64,000 bases of DNA, from the NCBI GenBank assembly GCA_033064195.1, contig JARBJD010000041.1, forward strand, positions 290,742 to 354,741. Reading direction: 5' to 3'. The notes beneath the pieces are model-generated. The model saw nothing but the letters and a program-made list of their open reading frames with translations, searched no databases and had not been told where the DNA came from. Within the stretch, counting starts at the first letter, position 1; each line of letters starts with the position of its first letter. A program made the translations under genes and the position numbers. This document shows, in pieces, positions 26,166 to 34,810 of the stretch. Origin of the DNA: Blattamonas nauphoetae (taxonomy: Eukaryota > Preaxostyla > Oxymonadida).

Positions 26166-27424
26166 TCATGCAGCCTTTGCATGATGTGAAGAAATTGTTG
26201 ATGTATTGTTGGGATTCGCACGGTCTAATTCATCAAGTTTCTCCATAGCTTGATCCCAAGTAATCTTCCCCCTTGCTAGATCTCGTGTGATGAATTTGTA
26301 GCGTGAGTCAACATCGGTACGATATGGGATGTTTTGAGCATTTGCAAGTAACTTTCCAACATTGTCTGCATATAGTTGAGGATCTTTCTTTTCTTCTTCA
26401 TTTGGGATATATAAATCGAAAATCTCGATTTTCATATGGTTAACAAATTGACAAGTGATGTCATATGCACATGGAAGAAACTCAATTGTATCAGTGTTCA
26501 TTGAGCAGTGTTTAGCTGGGTACGAGATGGAAACCGGTCTGACTGGGAGGCCTGCAACGAAACAGCCTTTATGGAATCTCCCAATGCAGGTTCCATTTCC
26601 AACAGTTCCTTCACCATAAATAAGAGGTGTAAAGTCATCTAAACAAACAAACATGAGGCAGGTGGAAATGGGCAAACTCTCCTTGAATTGTGTTTGGCGT
26701 TCATACAATTGGTCAAATGATGACTTCGGAGCACTTTTTTTTGTATTGCGGTATTGTACGAAGCTCCGAGATGCCTTCAATATCGTTCCCAAGCATGGGA
26801 CTGAGAAAAGGGCATCTTTTGTCATAGTAGACGGAAATCCAAGATAGGCTGTGGCAAGCATGACATCTAGGAAAGAGTTGTGAGTTGCAACAATGCACCA
26901 AGGTTGATCCCACTCAAATTTTGGGAGATCTTCAGCGTTCTTGGATTTCGGCCTCTTTTTCGTATGATCAATCACTTCCGGTCGAAAAATTCCTGCAGCG
27001 GGCAAACATAGAAATGCGATGAGGCGGTATGACCATTGTGATAGTTTCCGACGCCACCGAGCAGGAGGTTTTGATGAAGTGTTTAACTTCACGAGAGATA
27101 GAATATGATAAATAATAAAAAAGAAAATACATCAACTCCGAAATAGATAATGCGCTGAAGGAGTGAAAAAAGCACAAATTGCACGATTATATAGAGGATT
27201 CGAATGATTGCTATGAGTGGTCCTGGGAAAATGAGCCTCTTAAAATAATCAAGGGGTCTCTAATTGAGTGGAGAACAATAGGTGAGTTTTATCGGAGAAA
27301 AATAAACGAGGTCATGGTAGACATGGAGGTAGGCGCTAAGCTTTGGGTGATTCTTCATCTTTTCATAGAGTTCTGGATCTGGCTTTCCCCTTGTGGCGAT
27401 GCGATACAGCAAATTACGTCTCAT
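26166..27424 (-). CDS. PlsC/LPLAT-family acyltransferase (lysophospholipid acyltransferase)
   Basis: Exons 27424-27323, 27238-27131, 27086-26678 and 26638-26166 give 363 aa. Hydrophobic segment 40-65 (LIAIIRILYIIVQFVLFSLL) and a second near residue 90 anchor it in the endomembrane. Motif I is HNSFLD (His139 to Asp144, HX4D); a motif II-like stretch is FVQYRNTKKSAP; motif III is EGTVGN, here preceded by YG instead of the usual FP. These are the acyl-acceptor and catalytic motifs of glycerophosphate/lysophosphatidyl acyltransferases that use acyl-CoA, so phosphatidic acid or phosphatidylcholine synthesis or remodelling is likely. The 39-nt third intron is in frame and open; removing it joins RQTQFKEN to DFTPLIYGEGT as in family members. 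The first donor could also be 12 nt later. A transposable element ends 48 bp upstream of the start codon. Confidence 0.75.
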
Positions 27425-27473
27425 GAGACCAATAAAATCCGAAGAAGTCGTTCAGTCGGAATTGTGTGATATA

Positions 27474-27631
27474 CAGGGTGTCCCAGACTGAACCCCTTTA
27501 TTTTCCTTCTCACAGTCCGCCCTTCACAGACCTCCTTGACTTTTTGCATTATGTTGTATCACTCCATCTTTGCCACATCTTGTCTAGCATAGAGGGAAAA
27601 CGGAACATGTCCTTATAGTGACGTGAAAATG
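27474..27631 (+). repeat. Left terminal inverted repeat
   Basis: Pairs imperfectly with 28369-28527; the inner end is the shared word gtgacgtgaaaatg. Confidence 0.85.
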
Positions 27632-28368
27632 CATCATGTAAAATGGTTGATTGTTGTTTGACTTCTTATGGAATTGATATCAGATAATTATTGAATGAAT
27701 TGAGCTGGAACGTGACTTTTTTCAAGGAAACGAAAGAACATGTTTGTTTGAATGAGAGAATGGCGAGTCTTGAAGTTCGCAATTTCTCATTCAATGGGTG
27801 AGATCAGACACCATCCTTCGCATAGCAACAAGATACTCCGGATTTCTCGATAAATTCACCATCGATCGTCATTTTGATTCAGATGCCAAACTCTTCTCTC
27901 CTCCTGGATGAGTACTCATGTCGTTAGTAACCAAGTTTGTCGTCCTTCACATTTTGTCATTTTGTCAGCATATCAATTGGATAGTCCAATGCAGTGGTCG
28001 AAAAACCAGGAAATGACCATGACAGATCATTCTTTCGGTTGAATCTGTCACATTCGATAGAACACCTGCAGACATGACAAACCTCGATGCTGAAAGAGCC
28101 CAAGGATTTTGAATGAACTTTCAAAACCTCTCGTTTGATTGTATTTTATCTTTTATCGCAGTTTCTATCACAGGAATTTTTGAACTTTAAGAGATCTCTG
28201 AGTTGTTGGCATCATGGAAACACCGTTGGTATTCACTCAGTGTGTTCTACTTTCATCTCATGATTCTCTTAGCTCAACTTTGAACTCCTTGTAGAGTCTG
28301 TTCGTCAAGTATTCGACATCAAACACTTTCGTCAAAGTCCGTCATTTCACATCTGACGGATCGAAGTA

Positions 28369-28527
28369 CATTTTCACGTCACTATAAAGACATACTCACG
28401 TTTACCCTCTATGTTACGCAAGATGTGGCCAGGATGGAGTGATACAACATAATACGAAAAGTCAACGAGGTCTGTGAAGTGTGAACAGTGAGAAGAAAAA
28501 GTGAGGGGTTCAGTCTGAGACACCCTG
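28369..28527 (-). repeat. Right terminal inverted repeat
   Basis: Reverse complement of the left repeat with scattered mismatches; both share ttatgttgtatcactccatc and the terminal cagggtgtc. Confidence 0.85.
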
Positions 28528-28739
28528 TAGATTGTTTATGCCGGGCTGATCGTTGGAGTCAAACGAGATCGATTCATTCTTATTACTACTTTCGGGGAAG
28601 TGTATAATTGAATAATACCAACTGCATCTCTTTCTTCCAAGGTGGCTATTTTTCCCACATTTTGGTGGGGCTGTTGCATCGCCCGATTAAGCGCTTCGAA
28701 AACTCCAACATCTCTTTCGAATTCTTCTAAAGATCTACA

Positions 28740-30098
28740 ATGCGTGAGTGTATCTGCATCCATGTTGGACAAGGTGGTCTCCAGGTCGGTAACGCCTGCT
28801 GGGAGTTGTTCTGCCTCGAACACGGCATCCAGCCAGACGGTCAGATGCCTTCTGACAAAACCATCGGAGGTGGTGATGATGCCTTCAACACCTTCTTCTC
28901 CGAGACCGGAGCTGGTAAACACGTCCCTCGCGCTGTTATGATTGACTTGGAACCAACTGTCGCCGATGAAATCCGTGAAGGAACATACCGCGAATTGTTC
29001 CACCCAGAACAGATCATCTCTGGAAAGGAGGATGCTGCCAACAACTACGCTCGTGGTCACTACACCATCGGAAAGGAGATCGTTGATCTTTGCCTCGACC
29101 GTGTCCGCAAGCTGGCTGACCAGTGCACAGGTCTCCAGGGCTTCTTCATGTTCAATGCTGTTGGAGGTGGAACAGGCTCCGGACTTGGCTCCCTTCTCCT
29201 TGAACGTCTCTCTGTGGATTATGGCAAGAAATCCAAGCTTACCATGTGCGTCTACCCATCCCCACAGATCTCCAATGCAGTTGTTGAACCATACAACTGT
29301 GTGCTGTCCACCCACTCTCTCCTCGAGCACTCTGAAGTCGCTTTCATGCTTGACAACGAAGCCATCTACGATATCTGCCGTCGTAACCTCGACATTGAAC
29401 GCCCAACGTTCACCAACTTGAACCGTTTGATCGCTCAGTGCATCTCGTCCCTGACTGCTTCCCTCCGTTTCGATGGTGCCCTCAACGTCGATCTCACTGA
29501 GTTCCAAACTAACTTGGTGCCATACCCACGTATCCACTTTATGCTCACCTCATATGCCCCCGTCATCTCGGCTGAGAAGGCATACCACGAGCAGCTCACC
29601 GTTGCTGAGATCACCAACTCCGTCTTCGAGCCAGCTGGCCAGATGGTCAAGTGCGATCCACGCCACGGAAAGTACATGGCTTGCTGCATGATGTACCGTG
29701 GAGACGTTGTCCCCAAGGATGTCAACGCCGCCGTTGCTACCATCAAGACCAAGCGTACCATCCAATTCGTCGACTGGTGCCCAACTGGCTTCAAGTGCGG
29801 TATCAACTACCAACCACCAACTGTCGTTCCAGGTGGTGATCTCGCCAAGGTCCAACGTGCTGTGTGCATGCTTTCCAACTCCACCGCTATTGCTGAGGTC
29901 TTCTCCCGCATTGACCACAAATTCGATCTCATGTATGCCAAGCGTGCCTTCGTCCACTGGTACGTCGGAGAAGGTATGGAGGAAGGAGAGTTCTCAGAGG
30001 CTCGTGAGGATCTTGCAGCTCTCGAGAAGGATTATGAAGAGGTCGGTGCTGAATCTGGCGGAGAAGAGGAGGAAGATGCTGGCGGAGATGAGTACTAA
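28740..30098 (+). CDS. Alpha-tubulin
   Basis: Intronless, 452 aa, full length. It starts [11 protein letters not shown] and ends in GGDEY, the detyrosinatable alpha-tubulin tail. The tubulin signature GGGTGSG lies near residue 143, and the loop [12 protein letters not shown] carries Lys40, the residue acetylated in axonemal and other stable microtubules. It pairs with beta-tubulin to form the heterodimer of cytoplasmic and flagellar microtubules. Codon choice is visibly different from all neighbours: a strong preference for C-ending codons (ctc, atc, gtc, aac), as expected for a very highly expressed gene. A mariner-type element lies 212 bp upstream and another 153 bp downstream of its ends. 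Confidence 0.98.
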   Translation: MRECICIHVGQGGLQVGNACWELFCLEHGIQPDGQMPSDKTIGGGDDAFNTFFSETGAGKHVPRAVMIDLEPTVADEIREGTYRELFHPEQIISGKEDAANNYARGHYTIGKEIVDLCLDRVRKLADQCTGLQGFFMFNAVGGGTGSGLGSLLLERLSVDYGKKSKLTMCVYPSPQISNAVVEPYNCVLSTHSLLEHSEVAFMLDNEAIYDICRRNLDIERPTFTNLNRLIAQCISSLTASLRFDGALNVDLTEFQTNLVPYPRIHFMLTSYAPVISAEKAYHEQLTVAEITNSVFEPAGQMVKCDPRHGKYMACCMMYRGDVVPKDVNAAVATIKTKRTIQFVDWCPTGFKCGINYQPPTVVPGGDLAKVQRAVCMLSNSTAIAEVFSRIDHKFDLMYAKRAFVHWYVGEGMEEGEFSEAREDLAALEKDYEEVGAESGGEEEEDAGGDEY

Positions 30099-30251
30099 AC
30101 CAGAAATCTTAAATGATTCTTGTCTTAGTCTCATTCGAGCTAAATCGAAGATTATATGCTTCAACATTTCTCATTTCGCTGTCTAAAACCACTACCATCT
30201 GATATGCACTTTCGAATATGAGAGCAAAATCGAAAAGGCTCACAATATATA

Positions 30252-30292
30252 CAGGGTGGGCGAAAAGTTGTCTGATCCGATGGGTTGATCGA
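30252..30292 (+). repeat. Left TIR of mariner-like transposon
   Basis: Begins cagggtgggcgaaaagttgt; one mismatch to the right TIR. Confidence 0.95.
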
Positions 30293-30355
30293 CGTCTTTT
30301 GTCAAAAAAGTGATGAAAAATCATTTAGATGAGCGAAATGAAACATAAATCATAA

Positions 30356-31390
30356 TTAGATCTCAACCGAGTTTCCTTCCCTATCTATGCACAGCTGACA
30401 ACGATGAATTACATTTCGACACGCTCGAACTATCTCATCCCGTGCGAGATCCCTGATTGCGTCGGTTATGAGCCCCCTCAGTTGGTCAACAGTTCGAGGA
30501 TCTGCCGGAAAGACCCTTTCAGCGATTGCACTCCACAGCCAGAAGTCACAAGGTGTGAGGTCTGGACTTCTGGCTGGCCATTGATTCGGACCGTTCTTTC
30601 CGATCCAATGATTTCCTAGCTTGGATTGGAGAAAGTCTACGGTGTCATGCGCTGTATGGGCTGGGGCGCCGTCTTGCATGAACCAGGTCGCCCCAGTTGG
30701 ATCCATCTCTCTTCGGATGGGGAAGAAGGCCGTTGTCAACATCTCCCTATATTTTTCAGCAGTCATAGTCCCTTCATAAAAAACAGGGCCGATAATCCCG
30801 TAAGTTGAAACAGCGCACCAAACATTGACGCCGAGTTTTGAGTGAGGTATTTCCACATGGTAGTGTGGATTCTCGGTTGCGTAGTAATATGAATTGTGAG
30901 TATTAATTGTTTGATCGAGAGAGAATTTTGATTCGTCTGTGAACCATATTCGGTCAATGAATGTGGGATCATGTCCGTGCTCCCGTATCATCCATTCTGC
31001 AAAGCTGCGCCGCTCGACGTAGTCCTGATCAAAAAGCCAATGCGTATGTTGAAGGCGATAGGCTTTTAATCCGACCTGATCAACGATCTTCCGAAGAGAT
31101 GTCCGAGGGATCATCAAGTCTTGTGTCGATTGCCGTACAGAACGAGTAGGTTGAAGGCGGAAGTGATCTCTCACACGATCCTGGTTCTCCGGAGTTGATG
31201 TTGTGATTGGTCGACCGGATCGGGGCAGATCCGCGACAGTACCAGTCTCCTCGAACCTTCTAATCAAATTCTTAATTGTCTCTGTGCATGGTGGATCAGG
31301 TCCTTCCCAGTGCTGAATAACGGCTGCCACGGTCTGATAGCGATAATATTTTTGAACGATACGAATCCTGTCCGCAGTTGTCCGCCGCAT
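30356..31390 (-). CDS. Mariner-like (Tc1/mariner superfamily) transposase
   Basis: 344 aa, no introns, no stops. The N-terminal 65 residues form a helix-turn-helix DNA-binding region of the DUF4817 type (ETIKNLIRRFEETGTV, LPRSGRP). The DDE catalytic part shows the first Asp in IWFTDESKFSLD, the second in FMQDGAPAHTA and the third in WPARSPDLTPCDFWLW. I count 36 residues between the second and third Asp (of SPDL), which is not the 34 of classical mariner. It would cut at the TIRs and insert at TA. It is closest in wording to transposases widespread in arthropods, so horizontal transfer is possible; that is inference. Confidence 0.95.
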   Translation of the reverse strand: MRRTTADRIRIVQKYYRYQTVAAVIQHWEGPDPPCTETIKNLIRRFEETGTVADLPRSGRPITTSTPENQDRVRDHFRLQPTRSVRQSTQDLMIPRTSLRKIVDQVGLKAYRLQHTHWLFDQDYVERRSFAEWMIREHGHDPTFIDRIWFTDESKFSLDQTINTHNSYYYATENPHYHVEIPHSKLGVNVWCAVSTYGIIGPVFYEGTMTAEKYREMLTTAFFPIRREMDPTGATWFMQDGAPAHTAHDTVDFLQSKLGNHWIGKNGPNQWPARSPDLTPCDFWLWSAIAERVFPADPRTVDQLRGLITDAIRDLARDEIVRACRNVIHRCQLCIDREGNSVEI

Positions 31391-31529
31391 CGAAATCTCG
31401 TCATTTGTCTACAGTGATCGTGTCATCGAGAAGTCCTAAGTTGCGAAGAAAATGCATTTATTTGCCATCAAAATCGTTGGACAAAAGCAGATACATGAAC
31501 AAGCAGTGATTCAAAATTGAGAAGAAAAA

Positions 31530-31570
31530 TCGATCAACCCATCGGATCAGACAACTTTTCGCTCACCCTG
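31530..31570 (-). repeat. Right TIR of mariner-like transposon
   Basis: Reverse complement begins cagggtgagcgaaaagttgt; otherwise equal to the left TIR. Confidence 0.95.
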
Positions 31571-31623
31571 TATAAATAAATGAATGAATCGTCAGAACAA
31601 AGGGAATCTTCAATATAGAAGCG

Positions 31624-31736
31624 GAAGAATGAGGTGAGTGAGAGTTGCCTCTTCCGAAAGCAAACGGAAAGTATCACAAAGAAGAAGGAAAAGGGAAGAA
31701 TGAGATGAGTCAGAATTGCTTCTTCCGAAGGCAAAC
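31624..31736 (-). repeat. Imperfect direct duplication covering the 3' end of the neighbouring gene
   Basis: Two 42-bp copies, 31624-31665 and 31695-31736. The second contains the last codons of the DUF4832-type gene (VCLRKKQF); the first is a diverged copy in its 3' flank that would code for VCFRKRQL. Confidence 0.7.
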
Positions 31737-33167
31737 TAAAATGATCAGAATGAAGATGGTAAACAAGACAATCACTCCAATCAGTGGACCCAGCCACATC
31801 CACAGATCTGCGGCCTTCGATGGCTCCAACACTGATACTGGTCCAATGATAAGTCCAGCTGTTCGTTCGTCCATGCAATCGCTATTTGAGAAAACTACAT
31901 GATACCCTGCACGACCAATTCGCAGTGTCAGCAATGGTGAACTACCTGGAAGGAAATATGAAGGTATCTCGACTTGAGTTTCGACAGTGTTCGTTCCTCG
32001 GGTCCATTTTGTCCAATCAAGATTTGAACGGACAGGAATCGAAACATCGTCGTCTGAAAAAAAGAACATGGCCTCTTTTTCAAAAAGTGGATCACAGAAT
32101 CCAAAGTTTTGGATGTCCATTCGAACATCAACGATACCTGATGCTACTATCGTGGGAGAATATGCCAAAGATGACACATGGAATCTGACGCCCATATGCG
32201 TTGCCAAGTAATCATAGACTGTCACTCCTTTGAATTCTTTGTCTGGAATCACATCTTCTGGAACAGTCATTGTTTTCAAGTGGCTGAGTGATTTAAGATT
32301 GTATTTCTCATTCAAGTAGTACAAACGGAGGTTTCGTGATTCGATCAGAGCATGTGATGCGTTGTGATGAAGTGGAGGCACGGTCCAAGTGCTAAATTCT
32401 GACATTTCACCTCCAAATGGATGCCAGTTGTTGATCGTCTCGGAAAGCCATGCTACCTCGACATCTCGGTTTCTATATGTCCCCATATCGTCGTCACATG
32501 AAAGGTACGCATCATTGAACGTTCCCAATTTCTTGTTTGTTTTTCCTGAAGATAAGTCTTCAGTGGTCATTCCCATCCATTCGTACACGAACTTTGGTGT
32601 TCGAGTCAGAACGTGGATACTTGAATCGAGTTTTGAGGTCCATGCATCGTAGAGTTTCTCTCTGTTTTCTCGAGTGACCTGTACTCCGGTGTGCTCCTCA
32701 GCCCACTTTCCAAGAAACCCACTATCTGCAGCCAGGATGATATCTGCGTGTTCGTTCATGATTTTCGAGGCCTGGTCGAGATGAGTTAAGATCAATGAGA
32801 TATCTGGTTCTGAATTCTCTGTTCCAGTTCCAGAGTCGTATTGAAATCGTGTGATAAGTGTTGCATTACGTTCTCGACTGACCTCGAACAGGGTTTCAAG
32901 GCATTCGAGGCCGTTCTCATTGAAAGGAACTGATTCGCCACCAGTAAAGTTGCCTGAGAACTCGTGAATTAATATGTTCATATGCACCAATCGATTTTGA
33001 GGTACATAAAAGGTCGAACAGGGTTTTGATCGAGAGATCACGGCTGTTGAATAGCTTGCAAATCCAGCAAAGTTTTGCGTGAAAACTTCCGTGTTCACAG
33101 TCGTGTTAAGAGATGAAGAAGTGAAAAGATGGCAAAGAGACGAAGCGAAAAAGATGGTTGTGAGCAT
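31710..33167 (-). CDS. Secreted/type I membrane protein with DUF4874-DUF4832 domains
   Basis: 485 aa in one exon. A signal peptide (MLTTIFFASSLCHLFTSSS), a large extracellular part with several NXS/T sites, a C-terminal membrane span (WLGPLIGVIVLFTIFILII) and a short basic tail (CLRKKQF). The ectodomain follows the bacterial/eukaryotic DUF4874-DUF4832 pair: a (beta/alpha) barrel-like part with ATLITRFQYDSG, HADIILAADSGFLGKWAEEH, then HPFGGEMSEF and the second domain. The family's catalytic role is not known; a glycosidase-like fold is often assumed. A surface role such as polysaccharide handling or adhesion is inference. The ATG at 33167 is the only start that gives the signal peptide. Confidence 0.7.
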   Translation of the reverse strand: MLTTIFFASSLCHLFTSSSLNTTVNTEVFTQNFAGFASYSTAVISRSKPCSTFYVPQNRLVHMNILIHEFSGNFTGGESVPFNENGLECLETLFEVSRERNATLITRFQYDSGTGTENSEPDISLILTHLDQASKIMNEHADIILAADSGFLGKWAEEHTGVQVTRENREKLYDAWTSKLDSSIHVLTRTPKFVYEWMGMTTEDLSSGKTNKKLGTFNDAYLSCDDDMGTYRNRDVEVAWLSETINNWHPFGGEMSEFSTWTVPPLHHNASHALIESRNLRLYYLNEKYNLKSLSHLKTMTVPEDVIPDKEFKGVTVYDYLATHMGVRFHVSSLAYSPTIVASGIVDVRMDIQNFGFCDPLFEKEAMFFFSDDDVSIPVRSNLDWTKWTRGTNTVETQVEIPSYFLPGSSPLLTLRIGRAGYHVVFSNSDCMDERTAGLIIGPVSVLEPSKAADLWMWLGPLIGVIVLFTIFILIILVCLRKKQF

Positions 33168-33252
33168 TGATGTCTCTGAGGATGGTTATTTCTATCGAGA
33201 ATCATCACCCATTCTTGATGAATTCTCTCACTCAATCAACTCTTTCCCATGA

Positions 33253-33624
33253 TTATGTAGAGTCTGAACCCATTTCCGATACACTTGTCTTCCATTGCTT
33301 CTCCAGTTGGGGTGAAATGATCCGGAAAGAGACGATCTCACGATCTGAGAGAGAGACTGTTCTCTTGTGTGAATATCTGGGATTGGTAAATGACGGTTCA
33401 AGTAACGCTCCATTCGAGGGTGAAGCAACTGCAGAAGTTCTCTGATGTTCAATGTTGTCAAAGGCTTAGGCAAATTTTTGACAGACAAAATTTTGATTTG
33501 ATAAAAGGTTCAAAGAAAGATAAGGTGAATATGAGGCAACATGCGACTTTAGAATGTCAGAGGAGTCCGAGATCACAGTACTGACTTGCTGACATGACCT
33601 TCTGGAGAGGCCAGGCATGTTCAT
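33253..33624 (-). CDS. Small hypothetical protein, two exons
   Basis: Exons 33624-33487 (46 codons) and 33441-33253 (62 codons plus TAA), with a 45-nt GT-AG intron starting gtctgtc; 108 aa. Neither exon alone is long. The joined protein is basic and Ser-rich (TVISDSSDILKSHVAS, then KRTVSLSDREIVSFRI). No family recognised. It starts only 12 bp after the stop of the upstream small gene on the same strand, and its stop is 85 bp before the next gene's ATG. Confidence 0.55.
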
Positions 33625-33636
33625 TTTCAGGTCCAA

Positions 33637-33889
33637 CTAAATTTGGGATCCAACATCATCCTGTCCTGAAGAACTACCTCCGAATGCTGCTTGTCCGCTC
33701 TTCTTTCTGGCGATGAAGCCAACGAGGACAACGGCGGCGAAGAGAACGATCAGAACGATGAGAATGATTGCGAGAACGGTGAACACTCCCTGAATCACGA
33801 AAACAATTAGAGATGAAATGAATCACGATAATGAACAGAATAATATATCGTAGAGATTAAGCCAAAATATGAAGATGGATGCAGACCAT
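33637..33889 (-). CDS. 51-aa single-pass membrane protein with an ATG-only first exon
   Basis: Proposed first coding exon is just the ATG at 33889-33887, followed by a GT-AG intron (33790-33886, donor gtctgc) and exon 33789-33637. The protein is M followed by GVFTVLAIILIVLIVLFAAV, then VLVGFIARKKSG and a polar tail ending DDVGSQI. A 25-residue membrane span followed by RKK predicts a cytosolic tail. No in-frame ATG lies within the main exon, and the frame upstream of the acceptor is closed by a stop, so an upstream start exon is required. The donor resembles others here (gtctg). Function unknown. Confidence 0.5.
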
Positions 33890-33957
33890 TCTGTTTGTGT
33901 TTCAGGATCGGAACCATAAAACAAATATCTCTATATTTCATCAAATATTCTAGCATC
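33890..33957. promoter_or_regulatory. Compact divergent promoter
   Basis: 68 bp between the ATG-only exon of the small membrane-protein gene and the first ATG of the acidic protein gene. Confidence 0.35.
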
Positions 33958-34646
33958 ATGATTCGAAAATCTCAAAATCAGAGCATCGTCAAGAAGCAGG
34001 GACAAGGTTTAGATAAGGTGAGCACAAAAAAACTGAGCATATTGATGAGGGGGCTGAGTGGGATCGACAGGTGGGAGGTAATAGGGGGAGAGCGAGGAAT
34101 GGATGTATTTGAGTCAAAAGAAAGTTGACGAGATGATTGCTGAGGAAGGGTTGGGGAATATATCCAAACAGAATGATGGGAAATGCAGATGGAGGAATCA
34201 AATCTCAACGAACACCCTCCACCGAACAGTCCCACAAGCCACCCAAACCCAGCCGCAGTGCTGTCGAAGGTGTCTTCTCATCGATGGACGAGAGTGATCG
34301 ACGAGCTGTTCTGGAGTGGATGGCGGATGGAGACGACGACGAAGACGACGAGACAGTCCAGTTTGATCAACTCGAACGAGAAATCACCCGATTTGTGAGG
34401 GACACAACAAATCTGAAGTATTTGATCAGAAACGGAGCAGGTGTTCAGACGGAAAGGGAGAATGAGTCTTCATCAGAAATGTTGTCAGATGATGACAGCG
34501 ATGATTCGGATGGGAGCGGAGAGGACGATGACAAAATAGTTCAGACTCGCCAAGAAATGGAGAAATTGATGCAGGAAATGGAGAAAGAGTTCACTTTGGG
34601 GATGAACCAAAAATTTGGGTGTGACCTCTTTGGAAAACCTTGTTGA
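33958..34646 (+). CDS. Acidic hypothetical protein, 5' structure uncertain
   Basis: The secure part is 34173-34646 (MMGNADGG to FGKPC, 157 aa): a basic Ser/Pro start, a folded-looking segment (FDQLEREITRFVRDTTNLKY), an acidic run (DDDSDDSDGSGEDDD) and a final helix (RQEMEKLMQEMEKEF). A probable first exon 33958-34017 (MIRKSQNQSIVKKQGQGLDK) is followed by a GTGAGC donor. Two ways to join it: acceptor at 34120 gives KVDEMIAEEG and then needs a 22-nt intron (34150-34171) or a +1 shift to reach the main frame; or acceptor at 34148 joins directly. No family recognised. Confidence 0.5.
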
Positions 34647-34810
34647 GTAGAATCTGAAGCATTCCTTGAAGAATTTTGTGAAATGAATGATTTCCTCCAA
34701 TATTCTCGATGTTCTCTTGAAGCCAAAGGATTGTTTGTGATCGCTGCCACTTTTTTTAATTTTCTCATCCGAACAAATCAGAAATTACTAGAATTGGACT
34801 CGGTTACTTG

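Larger units (their letters stand above)
27474..28527. mobile_element. Non-autonomous mariner-type element with long terminal inverted repeats
   Basis: Ends read cagggtgtcccagactgaac on the left and its near-complement on the right, flanked by TA on each side (27472-27473 and 28528-28529), the usual mariner target duplication. The inverted repeats are about 158 bp, much longer than in a typical mariner, and the 740-bp centre has no transposase frame. The cagggtgtc start is typical of mariner termini. The end sequence differs from that of the intact transposon at 30252-31570 after the first seven bases, so the two belong to different families. Confidence 0.85.
27425..28739. promoter_or_regulatory. 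Divergent upstream region split by a transposable element
   Basis: The acyltransferase (minus, start 27424) and alpha-tubulin (plus, start 28740) diverge from here. Native sequence left is 27425-27471 and 28530-28739; the rest is an inserted element. Without it the two start codons would be about 260 bp apart, in line with other divergent pairs in the window. Confidence 0.5.
30252..31570 (-). mobile_element. Intact mariner-like DNA transposon
   Basis: A 1,319-bp element with inverted repeats of 41 bp (30252-30292 and 31530-31570) that differ at one position, flanked by TA (30250-30251 and 31571-31572). It contains one uninterrupted transposase gene in the minus orientation. Intact frame plus near-identical ends point to a recent, possibly still active copy. 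It sits in the 3' flank of alpha-tubulin. Confidence 0.95.

Noticed and set aside
28536-29537. 333-aa minus-strand frame opposite alpha-tubulin
   Set aside because: Antisense of a strongly codon-biased gene; no protein-family features.
33228-33488. 86-aa minus-strand frame containing MERYLNRHLPIPD
   Set aside because: Overlaps a two-exon model in another frame whose exon-intron structure and composition fit better; the frame has no ATG at its start.
34684-34810. Short frame MNDFLQYSRCSLEAKG ahead of the TMEM17-like gene
   Set aside because: Ends in a stop before the TMEM17-like start, and no splice site joins it to the family sequence.
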